A DNA stretch of 64,000 bases from CAYWWM01 sp965198025. Its GTDB lineage: Bacteria > Acidobacteriota > Terriglobia > 2-12-FULL-54-10. Position numbers and translations under genes: made by a program. Below are positions 24,140-32,394 of the stretch, in pieces; position 1 is the stretch's first letter, and every line of letters begins with the position of its first letter. A model generated the notes under the pieces. That model was not told the origin of the DNA, did no database searches, and worked only from the letters and a program-made list of their open reading frames with translations. The DNA lies in NCBI GenBank assembly GCA_965198025.1, contig OZ240237.1, positions 1-64,000 of the forward strand, in the 5' to 3' direction.

Positions 24140-24934
24140 ATGCGGGAGGGCAAGGCGCCGCGCGTGAATGCGGTCCATCGCGGTCTGCAAATTTTGGAAT
24201 TGCTCGCCGGGCAACGCAAGGCATGGAGCACCTCCGAGATCGCGCGACGGCTCAAGATTCCGAAAAGCACAGTGAGCTACCTGCTCCACACACTGGAGTC
24301 GCGCGGATACCTGCATCGGGAAGACGACGGGCTCTACCGGCTGAGCATGAAGCTGCTGGCGCTCGGCAGCCAAGCACAGCACGGCGTGGAAGTCCGGGAA
24401 GCCGCTTTGCCCGTTCTAAAGCGGGTCGTAGCAGAGACCGGCATCACGGGTCATCTTGGGGTGCTGGAAGGCAGCGCGGTCATCTACATCGAGCGTGTTC
24501 CGGCGCCGGGCTTCATCCAGATGGACACCTGGGTAGGTCTGCAGATGCCGCTCCACAGCACCTCTTCCGGGAAGGCGCTGTTGGCCTTTCTGCCGGAAGA
24601 ACAGTTCGAACCGCTCCTGGCTGGAGTTACTTTGCGGCGGTACACGCCGAAGACGATCACGTCCTTGTCCCGCCTGCGACAGGAATTGAAGAGGATTCGG
24701 GAGACCGGTTTTGCCCTGGACGACGAGGAGAACACGCCGGGAGTCCGATGTATCGCAGCCCCGGTCTTTGACCGCTTTGGACGGGAGACAGCCGCACTGA
24801 GCCTGACGGGCGCGGCACAGCAAATCACCAACGGGTACCTGCCCCGCATTGCTGAAAAAGTGAAGGAAGCAGCGCGGCAGACGACCCGGGCCATGGGCGG
24901 AACCGTCTACGGAGCACTTCGCAAGAGCTCCTGA
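24140..24934 (+). CDS. IclR-family transcriptional regulator
   Basis: A 264-residue product. The N-terminal winged helix-turn-helix covers about residues 8-70 (VNAVHRGLQILELLAGQRKA, WSTSEIARRLKIPKSTVSYL, LHTLESRGYLHRED). The effector-binding domain covers about 85-250, with the family blocks TGHLGVLEGSAVIYIERVPA, PLHSTSSGKALLAFLPEE, and DDEENTPGVRCIAAPVFDRF-G. IclR proteins control catabolic genes in response to small carbon compounds. It is divergent from the small membrane protein and symporter with 138 bases between, so it likely controls them and itself. ATG 24140 is chosen because the family starts shortly before V-x-A-V/x-R; an upstream TTG at 24101 is less likely. Confidence 0.9.
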   Translation: MREGKAPRVNAVHRGLQILELLAGQRKAWSTSEIARRLKIPKSTVSYLLHTLESRGYLHREDDGLYRLSMKLLALGSQAQHGVEVREAALPVLKRVVAETGITGHLGVLEGSAVIYIERVPAPGFIQMDTWVGLQMPLHSTSSGKALLAFLPEEQFEPLLAGVTLRRYTPKTITSLSRLRQELKRIRETGFALDDEENTPGVRCIAAPVFDRFGRETAALSLTGAAQQITNGYLPRIAEKVKEAARQTTRAMGGTVYGALRKSS

Positions 24935-24956
24935 GTGCGGCCGCGTGCATTCGACC

Positions 24957-25631
24957 ATGCACTCCACAGAGAAGCAGGAGAGTCTGCCCACCGCGGAATC
25001 GGCTCGAGCAGAGCGATTCCTGGTTACAAGCAGCCTGGCGCTGATGACGCTGGCGGTGTTCCTGGCGCGGAATTTCGACGATCCGTTGCTGCACGCCGTT
25101 TACCGGCTCACGCACGCTGAGAACGCCGCTCTCTGGCGGGGCATCAGCCTGCTGGGTTCCAGTCTGACACTCACGCCGGTGGTGGCTGCCGTTGTGTTAT
25201 CGCTCGTCTGGCGGGGAAGAAGCATGAGCGCGCTGGCGCTGGCGCTGGGCTGGGCGGCAACCAGCCTGACTGTGGCATACCTGAAATGGCTGCTGGACCG
25301 CGACCGTCCCCCGGTTACCCCCTGGAGCTTTGCACGCGGCGATGCCTTTCCGAGCGGCCACGCGGCCCAGGCTGTATACGTTTATCTGTCTCTTGCGCTG
25401 AGATTTCTGGGCGCCCTCGCTCCGGCGGGCGGCCGACTGCTGGGAAACTACTTGGGGAAGATTTGCTGGCTGGTTCTGCTCGGCCTGCCGGCAGTCGTGG
25501 GGTACAGCCGGATCGCACTGGGAGTGCACTGGCCGAGCGATGTCTTGGGGGGCTGGGCGGTAGGCTTGTTCTTTTGTGCTCTCGCACTGGTTCTGCGGAA
25601 ATCCCCTCGCCGCCAGGGGAACCCTTCCTAG
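24957..25631 (+). CDS. PAP2-family membrane phosphatase
   Basis: A product of about 224 residues with five or six membrane helices. The three PAP2 phosphatase motifs are all present: KWLLDRDRPP, FPSGHA and SRIALGVHWPSDVLGG, giving the catalytic histidines and the phosphate-binding Lys/Arg. Such enzymes remove phosphate from lipids such as undecaprenyl pyrophosphate or phosphatidic acid, at the outer face of the inner membrane. The exact substrate cannot be told. ATG 24957 is chosen; GTG 24945 would add four residues. It lies 22 bases after the IclR gene and may be read from the same transcript. Confidence 0.88.
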   Translation: MHSTEKQESLPTAESARAERFLVTSSLALMTLAVFLARNFDDPLLHAVYRLTHAENAALWRGISLLGSSLTLTPVVAAVVLSLVWRGRSMSALALALGWAATSLTVAYLKWLLDRDRPPVTPWSFARGDAFPSGHAAQAVYVYLSLALRFLGALAPAGGRLLGNYLGKICWLVLLGLPAVVGYSRIALGVHWPSDVLGGWAVGLFFCALALVLRKSPRRQGNPS

Positions 25632-25860
25632 GCGCGACGAGTCTGAGGGTTGCTGGGGGAAACCGAGCCGATCCATGAGTCGGGATGACACGGATTGTTC
25701 ATCTCCGAAAAAAGGTTTGACGCGCTGCTGTTGAGTTTGCTACGTTTCTTCCCTGAACTTCGTCGAAGCGGCGGTTTTTCTCCAATACAACTGGTGAGGG
25801 GATTCTCAGTGCAAGCAAGGCGAGGGATTGTGTGAGAGAGGGGTCGAAGCAGAATAGACC

Positions 25861-26406
25861 ATGTTCTTGCCGAAACAGATTTTTCTAACGCGGGGAGTGG
25901 GAAGGCACAAGGAGCAGCTATCGAGCTTTGAGCTGGCCTTGCGATCGGCCGGCATCGCAGCCTGCAACCTGGTCCAGGTCTCGAGTATTTTCCCGGGCGA
26001 GTGCAAGCTGATCAGCCGGGCCGAGGGGCTGCGGAAGCTCGTACCCGGCGAAGTAATCTTCTCTGTGATGAGTCAGAATGCCACGCTGGAACCGCACCGT
26101 CTGATCGCTGCCAGCGTGGGGTTGGCGCTGCCTGCCGACAGAAGGCTCTACGGGTATCTCTCTGAGCATCACTCGTTCGGCCAGACCGACGAGGAAGCCG
26201 GCGAGTATGCCGAAGAGCTCGCCGCAGAGATGCTGGCCACCACGCTAAATGTGGAGTTCGACTCCGACAAAAGCTGGGACGAAAAGAAGGAAATCTACCG
26301 CATCTCAAACAAGATCGTCCGCACCATGAACATTACGCAATCCGCCGTCGGGCACAAGAAGGGCAAGTGGACCACCGTCCTCGCCGCCGCGATCATGCTG
26401 GTCTAG
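25861..26406 (+). CDS. pdaD: Pyruvoyl-dependent arginine decarboxylase
   Basis: A 181-residue proenzyme. The self-cleavage site is seen as LVQVSSIFPG, with cleavage expected between Ser41 and Ser42 so that Ser42 becomes the pyruvoyl group. Other family blocks are FLTRGVGRHKEQLSSFELAL, GEVIFSVMSQNATLEPHRLI, YGYLSEHHSFGQTDEEAGEY, and the C-terminal KKGKWTTVLAAAI. The enzyme converts arginine to agmatine, the first step to polyamines. Length and motif order are normal. The gene stands alone; TTGACG at 25717-25722 with TACGTT 18 bases later might be its promoter. No agmatinase or other polyamine gene is near. Confidence 0.92.
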   Translation: MFLPKQIFLTRGVGRHKEQLSSFELALRSAGIAACNLVQVSSIFPGECKLISRAEGLRKLVPGEVIFSVMSQNATLEPHRLIAASVGLALPADRRLYGYLSEHHSFGQTDEEAGEYAEELAAEMLATTLNVEFDSDKSWDEKKEIYRISNKIVRTMNITQSAVGHKKGKWTTVLAAAIMLV

Positions 26407-26519
26407 GCACAGTTTAACCGCAAGAGAAGAAGGCCACAGTCCTTCCCGCTTTCCAGTCCTCAAGAAAGCAAATCCCCGATCTGAAACAGGTATATTCTGC
26501 GTTTGGCTTGCCAAGCGGA

Positions 26520-27194
26520 CTACTCACGCGCCCGCATCAGGAAGTAGAGCAGTGTCAGCAAAGTGCTGAAGGCAGCGGCGACGTAGGTCATGGCCGCGGC
26601 GTTCAGAACGCGGTCCACGCCCTCGCGTTCCTGCGAGGAGATAATGCCGTGCTCGACGACCAGAACTTTGGCACGGCGCGATGCATCGAACTCGACCGGC
26701 AGCGTCACGATCTGGAAAAGTAGCACCGCAGAAAACAGGACGGCTCCGGCGAGGATCATGTTGGTCGAGGAAAGGAACAATCCGCCCAGCATCACCAGGT
26801 AGCCCACACTGGAGCCAATATTGGCCGTGGGAACCAGCATGGACCGAACCCAGAGGGGGGCGTAGTTCCGGGCGTGCTGAATGGCATGACCTGCCTCGTG
26901 CGTCGCAACACCGATGGCCGCGATGGAGTTCGAGGCATAGACGGGCTCGGACAGGGCCAGGGTCTTATTCACGGGGTTGTAATGGTCGGAGAGCATTCCG
27001 CGGGTAGGAACGACCCGCACACCGGTGATCCCGGCGCGATCGAGCATCTCCTGAGCCGCCTCGGCGCCCGTCATGCCGCGCGCCGACCGTACCTTCGAAT
27101 ACTTGTTGAAAGAGCTCTTCACTCGAAACGATGCCCACATGGACAGCGCCAGTCCGGGCGCGATAATCAGGAAATACATCGGATCAAAAATCAT
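26520..27194 (-). CDS. Neutral zinc metallopeptidase, YugP type
   Basis: A 224-residue membrane protein. The zinc-binding motif HEAGHAIQH lies near residue 113, preceded by YNPVNKTLALSEPVYASNSI and VATHE, and followed by membrane helices (VGYLVMLGGLFLSS and ILAGAVLFSAVLLFQIV) and VEFDASRRA. This is the Zn_peptidase_2/YugP family, membrane-bound peptidases of unknown substrate. GGAGGAGG lies just before ATG 27194. It converges with the arginine decarboxylase gene and is divergent from the methyltransferase gene. Confidence 0.9.
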   Translation of the reverse strand: MIFDPMYFLIIAPGLALSMWASFRVKSSFNKYSKVRSARGMTGAEAAQEMLDRAGITGVRVVPTRGMLSDHYNPVNKTLALSEPVYASNSIAAIGVATHEAGHAIQHARNYAPLWVRSMLVPTANIGSSVGYLVMLGGLFLSSTNMILAGAVLFSAVLLFQIVTLPVEFDASRRAKVLVVEHGIISSQEREGVDRVLNAAAMTYVAAAFSTLLTLLYFLMRARE

Positions 27195-27409
27195 TAGCTC
27201 TCCTCCTCCGCCAGCCTCATCCCATTGTAAATGATTCACAGCCGCATTTTATTCACTCATTCGATGCTTCTCCCAGGCAATAAGTTTTTTCCTGCTAGCG
27301 GATTGAACAAGCTCCGGTTGGCGCTGCGCGACCATTTGCGGCTCCGCCCGGCGGTGCGCTACAATGCAGCCCTGCTGCTGGGTTCGAGGATCCCGGTCAG
27401 GATAGAGCA

Positions 27410-28177
27410 ATGACTTCCCAGGAAATGGTTTCGCGGATCGCTGAGTTGGGGCCCTGGTTTTATCCCTTCGATCTGGGGCAGGGCGTGCGCACCGAGTCAT
27501 CCGTGCCGGCCTCGGTCACCGGCATTTTCGAAACCCGTCTGGAGATGGTGAATCAGGTAGTCGATAGCCACTTCGGTTCTCGGCTCGCCGAGACAAGCTG
27601 CTTGGACGTCGGCTGCCACGAGGGATTCTACACGGTCGCGATGGCGCGCCGGGGGATGCGCCGCGTCGTGGGCATGGACGTCCGCGAGATCAACCTGCGC
27701 AAGGCTCGGTTCGTCGCCGATGTCCTGGGCCTGACGAATGTTTTGTTCTTTGAGGGAAACTGCGAGCAGCTTCGCGCCGACGACTTCGGGCGGTTCGACC
27801 TGACGCTGTTTCTCGGCGTGCTCTATCACCTCGAAAATCCGATGATCTGCCTGCGAAACCTGAGCGCCGTGACGAAGGAGCTCACGATCGTCGAGACGCA
27901 GGTGATCGAAGAGGTGGAAGGCTCGACCGAGTGGGGCGCGCAGGAGTGGACGCGCGGGTATCAAGGAGTGCTTGCTGTTATTGACGAATCAGCCGAATTC
28001 CACACCGACATCCGCGAAACCGGGGGAACGCCCGTTGCCCTATGCCCTTCGCCGAAAGCCCTGGCGTTTCTGCTGCGGCAGGCCGGTTTTCGGCGGGTCG
28101 AATTCGTAGCGCCCTCGCCGGGGGCCTACGAACAGCACCAGCGCGGCAGGCGCGTCGTCTGCGCCGCGTATAAGTAA
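27410..28177 (+). CDS. Class I SAM-dependent methyltransferase, CmoB-like
   Basis: A 255-residue product. The SAM-binding glycine motif is LDVGCHEGFYTVAMARRG, with the acidic residue at MDVREINLRKARFVAD. The opening GPWFYPFDLGQGVRTES and the motif FLGVLYHLENPMICLRNLSA are like those of tRNA (mo5U34) methyltransferase CmoB and its many relatives that act on small molecules. A Trp-rich insertion (EWGAQEWTRGYQG) is unusual for true CmoB. The substrate is open. The ATG has AGGATAG upstream. No partner gene gives a clue. Confidence 0.8.
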   Translation: MTSQEMVSRIAELGPWFYPFDLGQGVRTESSVPASVTGIFETRLEMVNQVVDSHFGSRLAETSCLDVGCHEGFYTVAMARRGMRRVVGMDVREINLRKARFVADVLGLTNVLFFEGNCEQLRADDFGRFDLTLFLGVLYHLENPMICLRNLSAVTKELTIVETQVIEEVEGSTEWGAQEWTRGYQGVLAVIDESAEFHTDIRETGGTPVALCPSPKALAFLLRQAGFRRVEFVAPSPGAYEQHQRGRRVVCAAYK

Positions 28178-28251
28178 CAGAGCACCAAACCTGAATGCGG
28201 GCAGCCCTGGGATGCAGAACGACGGAGGATTATCTCTTCTCAAAATAAACT

Positions 28252-28815
28252 ATGCGAATCAGCAAAGTCTATACACGCACTGGGGACGAAGGTGAAACCA
28301 GCCTGGGGACGGGTGCGCGTGCGAGCAAGGCTTCCGGGCGTGTCCGCGCTTACGGCGAGGTGGACGAGCTGAACTCGTTCCTCGGCCTAGCGCGGACGAA
28401 GATTGCCAACGTGGATTTTCAGGCATTGCTGGCAAAAATTCAGAACGAGTTGTTCATTCTGGGAGCTGATCTTGCCGTGCCTCTGCCGGGCTTATCGCAT
28501 GTTCCGGACCGTCAGCGGCGCATCAGCCAGGCCGAGATTGAGGGCCTGGAAGCGGGGATTGACCATTACAACGAAATGCTCCCGCCGCTTGAGGAATTCA
28601 TTCTGCCTGGTGGAAACGAAGCTGGGGCTACTCTCCACGTCGCGCGCACCGTCGCCCGGCGTGCCGAGCGCGAAGTCGTGCACCTGATGCAATCGGAAAA
28701 GCTCAACCCACACGTCCTTCCTTATCTGAATCGTCTTTCGGATTTGCTGTTTGTGCTGGCCCGGGTTGCCAATCGCCAAGCCGGCTCGGATGAAGTCTTC
28801 GCGCAGTTCCGCTAG
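28252..28815 (+). CDS. Cob(I)alamin adenosyltransferase, PduO type
   Basis: A 187-residue product. It begins with the family's ATP-binding signature MRISKVYTRTGDEGETSLGT and continues with VRAYGEVDELNSFLGLART, FILPGGNEAGATLHVARTVA, RRAEREVVHLM, and YLNRLSDLLFVLARVAN. The enzyme transfers the adenosyl group of ATP to cob(I)alamin to make coenzyme B12, which methylmalonyl-CoA mutase needs. The MeaB-epimerase fusion (30691-32079) and mmsA (39624-41093) in this window fit such a pathway, although the mutase itself is not here. The length is full and the motifs complete. Confidence 0.93.
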   Translation: MRISKVYTRTGDEGETSLGTGARASKASGRVRAYGEVDELNSFLGLARTKIANVDFQALLAKIQNELFILGADLAVPLPGLSHVPDRQRRISQAEIEGLEAGIDHYNEMLPPLEEFILPGGNEAGATLHVARTVARRAEREVVHLMQSEKLNPHVLPYLNRLSDLLFVLARVANRQAGSDEVFAQFR

Positions 28816-28841
28816 CTGAACTGGTAATAGGAACGACTGAT

Positions 28842-29753
28842 TCAAAACCGCGTCAGCCGGCGAAACTCGTCGTAGCGCTCGTCGATTTCGGGGCGAGTAA
28901 GCTTGCGCAAGCGTTCCAGGCCGAAGTGTTCAACGGCGTAGCTTCCCATCACCGAGCCGAAGATCATCGCCCGGCGTAGGATGTCTGGTGTTGGCGAGGT
29001 CCTGGAGACCAGGTGGGCGGCCAGGAAGCCCATAAAGCCCCCGGCAAAGCTGTCGCCTGCGCCGGTGGGGTCATACACTTCTTCCAGGGGCATGGCGGGA
29101 GCGGTGAAGATCTCGCCGTCTCGAAACAGCGTCGCACCGCTGTCGCCGCGTTTGATGACGACCGTCTGTGGTCCCATGGCGTGGATAGCCCGGGCAGCCT
29201 TGACGAGATTATGCTCGCTGCTCAGCTGGCGGGCTTCCGAATCATTGATGATCAACATACTGATTCCTTGCAAGGTCTCTTCGAGGTGTTCGCGCTTGCT
29301 CGAGATCCATAGATTCATGGTGTCGCCGCCGACGAGATGCGGGTTCTCCATCTGACGCTGAACAAGCAATTGCAGTTCGGGATCAATGTTGCCAAGAAAC
29401 AGGTAGGGCGTCTGGCGGTAATGCAGCGGCAGTTTGGGCTCGAAGTCCGCAAACACATTCAGGTCGGTCACGAGCGTCGTCCGATCATTCAGGTCGGCGC
29501 TGTATTCCCCGGACCAGAAAAAAGTCTTGCCTGTTACGCGCTCCAGCCCTTCCGTGCAGATGCCCCGCTCGACGAAAACCTGATGGTGTTCGTCCTCAAA
29601 GTCATCGCCTACCACGCCGACGACACGCACTCGCGTGAAATAGCTTGCCGCGACGGAAAAGTAAGTTGCCGAGCCACCGATCATGCGGTCCACGGCTCCG
29701 TGCGGCGTGCGCACGGCGTCAAAGGCGACCGACCCTACTACCAACAACCTCAT
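28842..29753 (-). CDS. PfkB-family carbohydrate/nucleoside kinase
   Basis: A 303-residue product. The N-terminal RLLVVGSVAFDAVRTPHGAV, GGSATYFSVAASYF, and the C-terminal signature DPTGAGDSFAGGFMGFLA are those of ribokinase-like kinases; the Asp of GAGD is the catalytic base. It follows mtnP by 13 bases on the same strand (AGAGGAG before ATG 29753), so both are probably in one operon. The pairing suggests that it phosphorylates a sugar or nucleoside that arises in methylthioadenosine or purine salvage; this is inference only. Confidence 0.85.
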   Translation of the reverse strand: MRLLVVGSVAFDAVRTPHGAVDRMIGGSATYFSVAASYFTRVRVVGVVGDDFEDEHHQVFVERGICTEGLERVTGKTFFWSGEYSADLNDRTTLVTDLNVFADFEPKLPLHYRQTPYLFLGNIDPELQLLVQRQMENPHLVGGDTMNLWISSKREHLEETLQGISMLIINDSEARQLSSEHNLVKAARAIHAMGPQTVVIKRGDSGATLFRDGEIFTAPAMPLEEVYDPTGAGDSFAGGFMGFLAAHLVSRTSPTPDILRRAMIFGSVMGSYAVEHFGLERLRKLTRPEIDERYDEFRRLTRF

Positions 29754-29766
29754 GGCTCCTCTCCCC

Positions 29767-30645
29767 TCAATTCTCTTCTCCCGATGACAGGTATTTCTCG
29801 ATCAGCAGGCCGAGCTTCTTCCGGCCGTCGGCTGGTATCTTGTCCCGCGCCGTAATAATGGCGTTCTCGAGCGCCGAGCCACAGCGGCAACTGCGTTCCG
29901 CGGGGATGCGCGGCAGCACCTCGCACAGCACCTTCGCGGCATTCTCGGAGTTGCGGATCAGGTGCTCGATTACTTGTTGAATCGTCACCGAGTCATGGTC
30001 CGGGTGCCAGCAATCGAAGTCGGTGACCATCGCCACGGTGGCGTAGCAAATCTCGGCTTCGCGCGCCAGCTTAGCTTCCTGCAGGTTCGTCATGCCGATC
30101 ACGTCCATGCCCCACGAACGGTAAACTTGCGACTCGGCCTTGGTTGAAAACGCCGGACCTTCCATGCAGATATAAGTTCCGCCGCGCCGCAGCGGGACTT
30201 GCGCCGCACCGCACGCCGTTTCGAGTGCACTCAACAGAGTGGGACATACCGGGTCAGCAAACGTGATGTGCGCCACGATCCCGCCGCCGAAAAACGTTGA
30301 GACGCGCCCCCGCGTGCGGTCGAAAAACTGGTCCGGCAACACGAACGTGGAGGGCGGTAGATCTTCTCGGAGTGAGCCACAGGCGCTGAACGACAATATC
30401 CGCTCCGCCCCGAGCATCTTGAATCCGTAAATGTTGGCCCGGAAATTGAGCTCCGAAGGCAGGATGCGATGTCCTCGGCCGTGCCGTGCTAGGAACGCCA
30501 CCCGGCGTCCTCCCATTTCTCCGACGACGTAGGCCTCCGAGGGCGCGCCCCACGGCGTCTCGAGCGTTACCTCTTCTGACTCGTGGAATCCCGGAAGTGA
30601 ATAAAATCCGCTGCCGCCGATTACGCCGATTTCTACTTGAGTCAT
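29767..30645 (-). CDS. mtnP: 5'-methylthioadenosine phosphorylase
   Basis: A 292-residue purine phosphorylase. The phosphate-binding start IGVIGGSGFYSLPGF and the blocks VAFLARHGRGHRILPSELNF, RANIYGFKMLGAERILSFSA, CGSLREDLPPSTFVLPDQFF, YICMEGPAFSTKAESQVYRS, and MTNLQEAKLAREAEICYATV are all those of MTA phosphorylase. The enzyme splits 5'-methylthioadenosine, a waste product of polyamine synthesis, to adenine and methylthioribose-1-phosphate. GGGAG lies before the ATG. A PfkB kinase follows in the same operon. It is a separate protein from HpnG (53389-54135), which acts in hopanoid synthesis. Confidence 0.93.
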   Translation of the reverse strand: MTQVEIGVIGGSGFYSLPGFHESEEVTLETPWGAPSEAYVVGEMGGRRVAFLARHGRGHRILPSELNFRANIYGFKMLGAERILSFSACGSLREDLPPSTFVLPDQFFDRTRGRVSTFFGGGIVAHITFADPVCPTLLSALETACGAAQVPLRRGGTYICMEGPAFSTKAESQVYRSWGMDVIGMTNLQEAKLAREAEICYATVAMVTDFDCWHPDHDSVTIQQVIEHLIRNSENAAKVLCEVLPRIPAERSCRCGSALENAIITARDKIPADGRKKLGLLIEKYLSSGEEN

Positions 30646-30690
30646 TTCGCTCCCTGGGGTGAGTGGTGAGCGATCCGTGTCGAGTGGCGT

Positions 30691-32079
30691 CTAGCGTCCA
30701 TCGGTATGCTCAACCAGTTCCAGCAGCACGCCACCGGCGCTCGACGGATGGATAAACACGTACCGGTGCCCGCCCGCGCCAATTCCTGGCTCCGCATCGA
30801 TTATCTTAATCCCGTGCTGTTTTAGTCGCGCCACGGCACGATCGAGGTCCGGCACGCGCAGGCTGATGTGGTGCAAGCCCGGCCCACGCTTGGCGAGAAA
30901 GCGGGCGACCGGCGAATCCGCTGCCGCCGCTTCCATCAACTCGATCCGGCTGTCCCCCACCGGCAGCATCGCAACGCGCGTTTTCTCCTTCGGGATGAGT
31001 TCGTAGCCCGCAACTGTCAGCCCGAGCACCCCCTCATAGAATCGAACTGCGTCGGCGAGAGATTCGACCGCTACGCCAAGATGATCCAAAACCGCGGCGG
31101 CTTCGTCCCGGCAACTCGAAGCGGCATCGGGATGTGCTTTCGCCCGTTCCAGAATCTCGTCGGCAACCGAATACGGGTCCGTCTGCCGCGCCGCTACCGC
31201 TGCGGCGTATTGCTGTAGCCCGCCGTCCCGCAGCACGCCGCTCAGAACGCCTTCCAGCATCCGTTCTCGGAGCAGTTCGACCAGGCACTGCCGCCAGCGC
31301 TCGATCTTCCGTTGCTCAAGCTTACCATTGCTTCGCGATGCATCCAGATGCCGGGACACGGCCTCCAGCAGTTCTTCCAAGCCCTCCTGTCGTGCAGCGA
31401 CGGTCCGGCAAATTGGATGCGACGACGAGGCAGCCTTGTCGTTGCCCGCGACACTCAACAGAGCTCGAACTTCCGCCTCGACGCGGTCGGTTCCCTCGAG
31501 GTCCGACTTGTTGAGCACGAAAATGTCGGCAATCTCCATTATCCCGGCCTTAAAGGCTTGCACGTCGTCTCCCAGGCCAGGCACCAGCAGTACGAGCGTC
31601 ACGTCGACGATGCGCATGACGTCGACCTCGTCCTGGCCGACGCCGACCGTTTCGATCAGGATATAGTCCTTCCCGGCCGCATCGAGCACCATGGCGGCGT
31701 CAAGCGTGCCTGCCGCAAGCCCTCCGACCGCACCCCGCGTCGCCATCGAGCGAATGTAGGTGCCGGGATCGGCGGAATGCGCCTGCATCCGGACACGGTC
31801 GCCCAAGATAGCTCCGCCGCTGAAAGGACTGCTTGGGTCAACCGCCAAGATTCCCACCGTTTTTCCCTGACGGCGCAACAGCGCAGCCAAACCGTCCACC
31901 AGTGTGCTCTTGCCGGTTCCGGGCGTGCCCGTGACGCCAAGGATCGTGGCGCGGCCGGTGTGCCGGTACAACCGTTGCAACAGCTCGTGTGCCGGAGGTT
32001 CCCGATTCTCCACCGTGCTGATGGCCCGCGCCACGGCGCGTTCGTCCCCGCCCAGAATCGCTTCGATCCATGAGTCCAT
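30691..32079 (-). CDS. Fusion of MeaB-type G-protein chaperone and methylmalonyl-CoA epimerase
   Basis: A 462-residue product. Residues 1 to about 315 are MeaB/ArgK-like: Walker A GTPGTGKSTL at about 51-60, VGILAVDPSSPFSGGAILGD, RSMATRGAVGGLA, LIETVGVGQDEVDVMRIVD, and NKSD for guanine. This G protein loads and protects methylmalonyl-CoA mutase. Residues 330-462 are a glyoxalase-fold methylmalonyl-CoA epimerase (LDHLGVAVESLADAVRFYEG, GPGLHHISLRVPDLDRAVAR, LLELVEH) with the metal ligands His, His and Glu in place. The joint at 316-329 is short and intact. ATG 32079 is 19 bases after the stop of a truncated acyl-CoA dehydrogenase start; the frame is open further up. Confidence 0.9.
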   Translation of the reverse strand: MDSWIEAILGGDERAVARAISTVENREPPAHELLQRLYRHTGRATILGVTGTPGTGKSTLVDGLAALLRRQGKTVGILAVDPSSPFSGGAILGDRVRMQAHSADPGTYIRSMATRGAVGGLAAGTLDAAMVLDAAGKDYILIETVGVGQDEVDVMRIVDVTLVLLVPGLGDDVQAFKAGIMEIADIFVLNKSDLEGTDRVEAEVRALLSVAGNDKAASSSHPICRTVAARQEGLEELLEAVSRHLDASRSNGKLEQRKIERWRQCLVELLRERMLEGVLSGVLRDGGLQQYAAAVAARQTDPYSVADEILERAKAHPDAASSCRDEAAAVLDHLGVAVESLADAVRFYEGVLGLTVAGYELIPKEKTRVAMLPVGDSRIELMEAAAADSPVARFLAKRGPGLHHISLRVPDLDRAVARLKQHGIKIIDAEPGIGAGGHRYVFIHPSSAGGVLLELVEHTDGR

Positions 32080-32098
32080 TTTATTGTTGGGCCGCTTT

Positions 32099-32209
32099 TC
32101 AGTCTTGGCTCTCGTCCCATTCCTTGACGTGCGGCGCGATATCGTTTTCGGCGAACTCACGCACTGCATACCGAACTTGTTCTTGGTTGGCGGTGAGATC
32201 GAGTGACAA
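32099..32209 (-). pseudogene. Truncated N-terminal remnant of an acyl-CoA dehydrogenase
   Basis: A 36-residue frame with the opening of an acyl-CoA dehydrogenase, LTANQEQVRYAVREFAENDI, then APHVKEWDESQ, directly followed by Asp and TGA where some 340 more residues would be expected. It starts at TTG 32209 with GGAGG 6 bases before, so translation may still begin. It seems to be what a deletion left of a gene that once preceded the MeaB-epimerase gene. It may now act as a leader for that gene, which has no good ribosome site of its own. Confidence 0.7.
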
Positions 32210-32394
32210 GAAATTCCTCCATCGCGTGCCCGAGGGGGCTTGCTCTGTTGCTAGTCGATTGATAACAATACACTTATATCACATCTTCAGGAAAGAATTC
32301 AATCAAGCAAAGGGATCTGCCCGGTAGGCCAGGTCCCTCCAATGGTGGAGTCTCTCTAAACGCCAAACAATCAACGGACGGCTGCCGCTCTCCA

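Noticed and set aside
28179..28251. Cobalamin riboswitch before the adenosyltransferase gene
   Set aside because: The gap of about 70 bases is too short and lacks a B12-box-like sequence.
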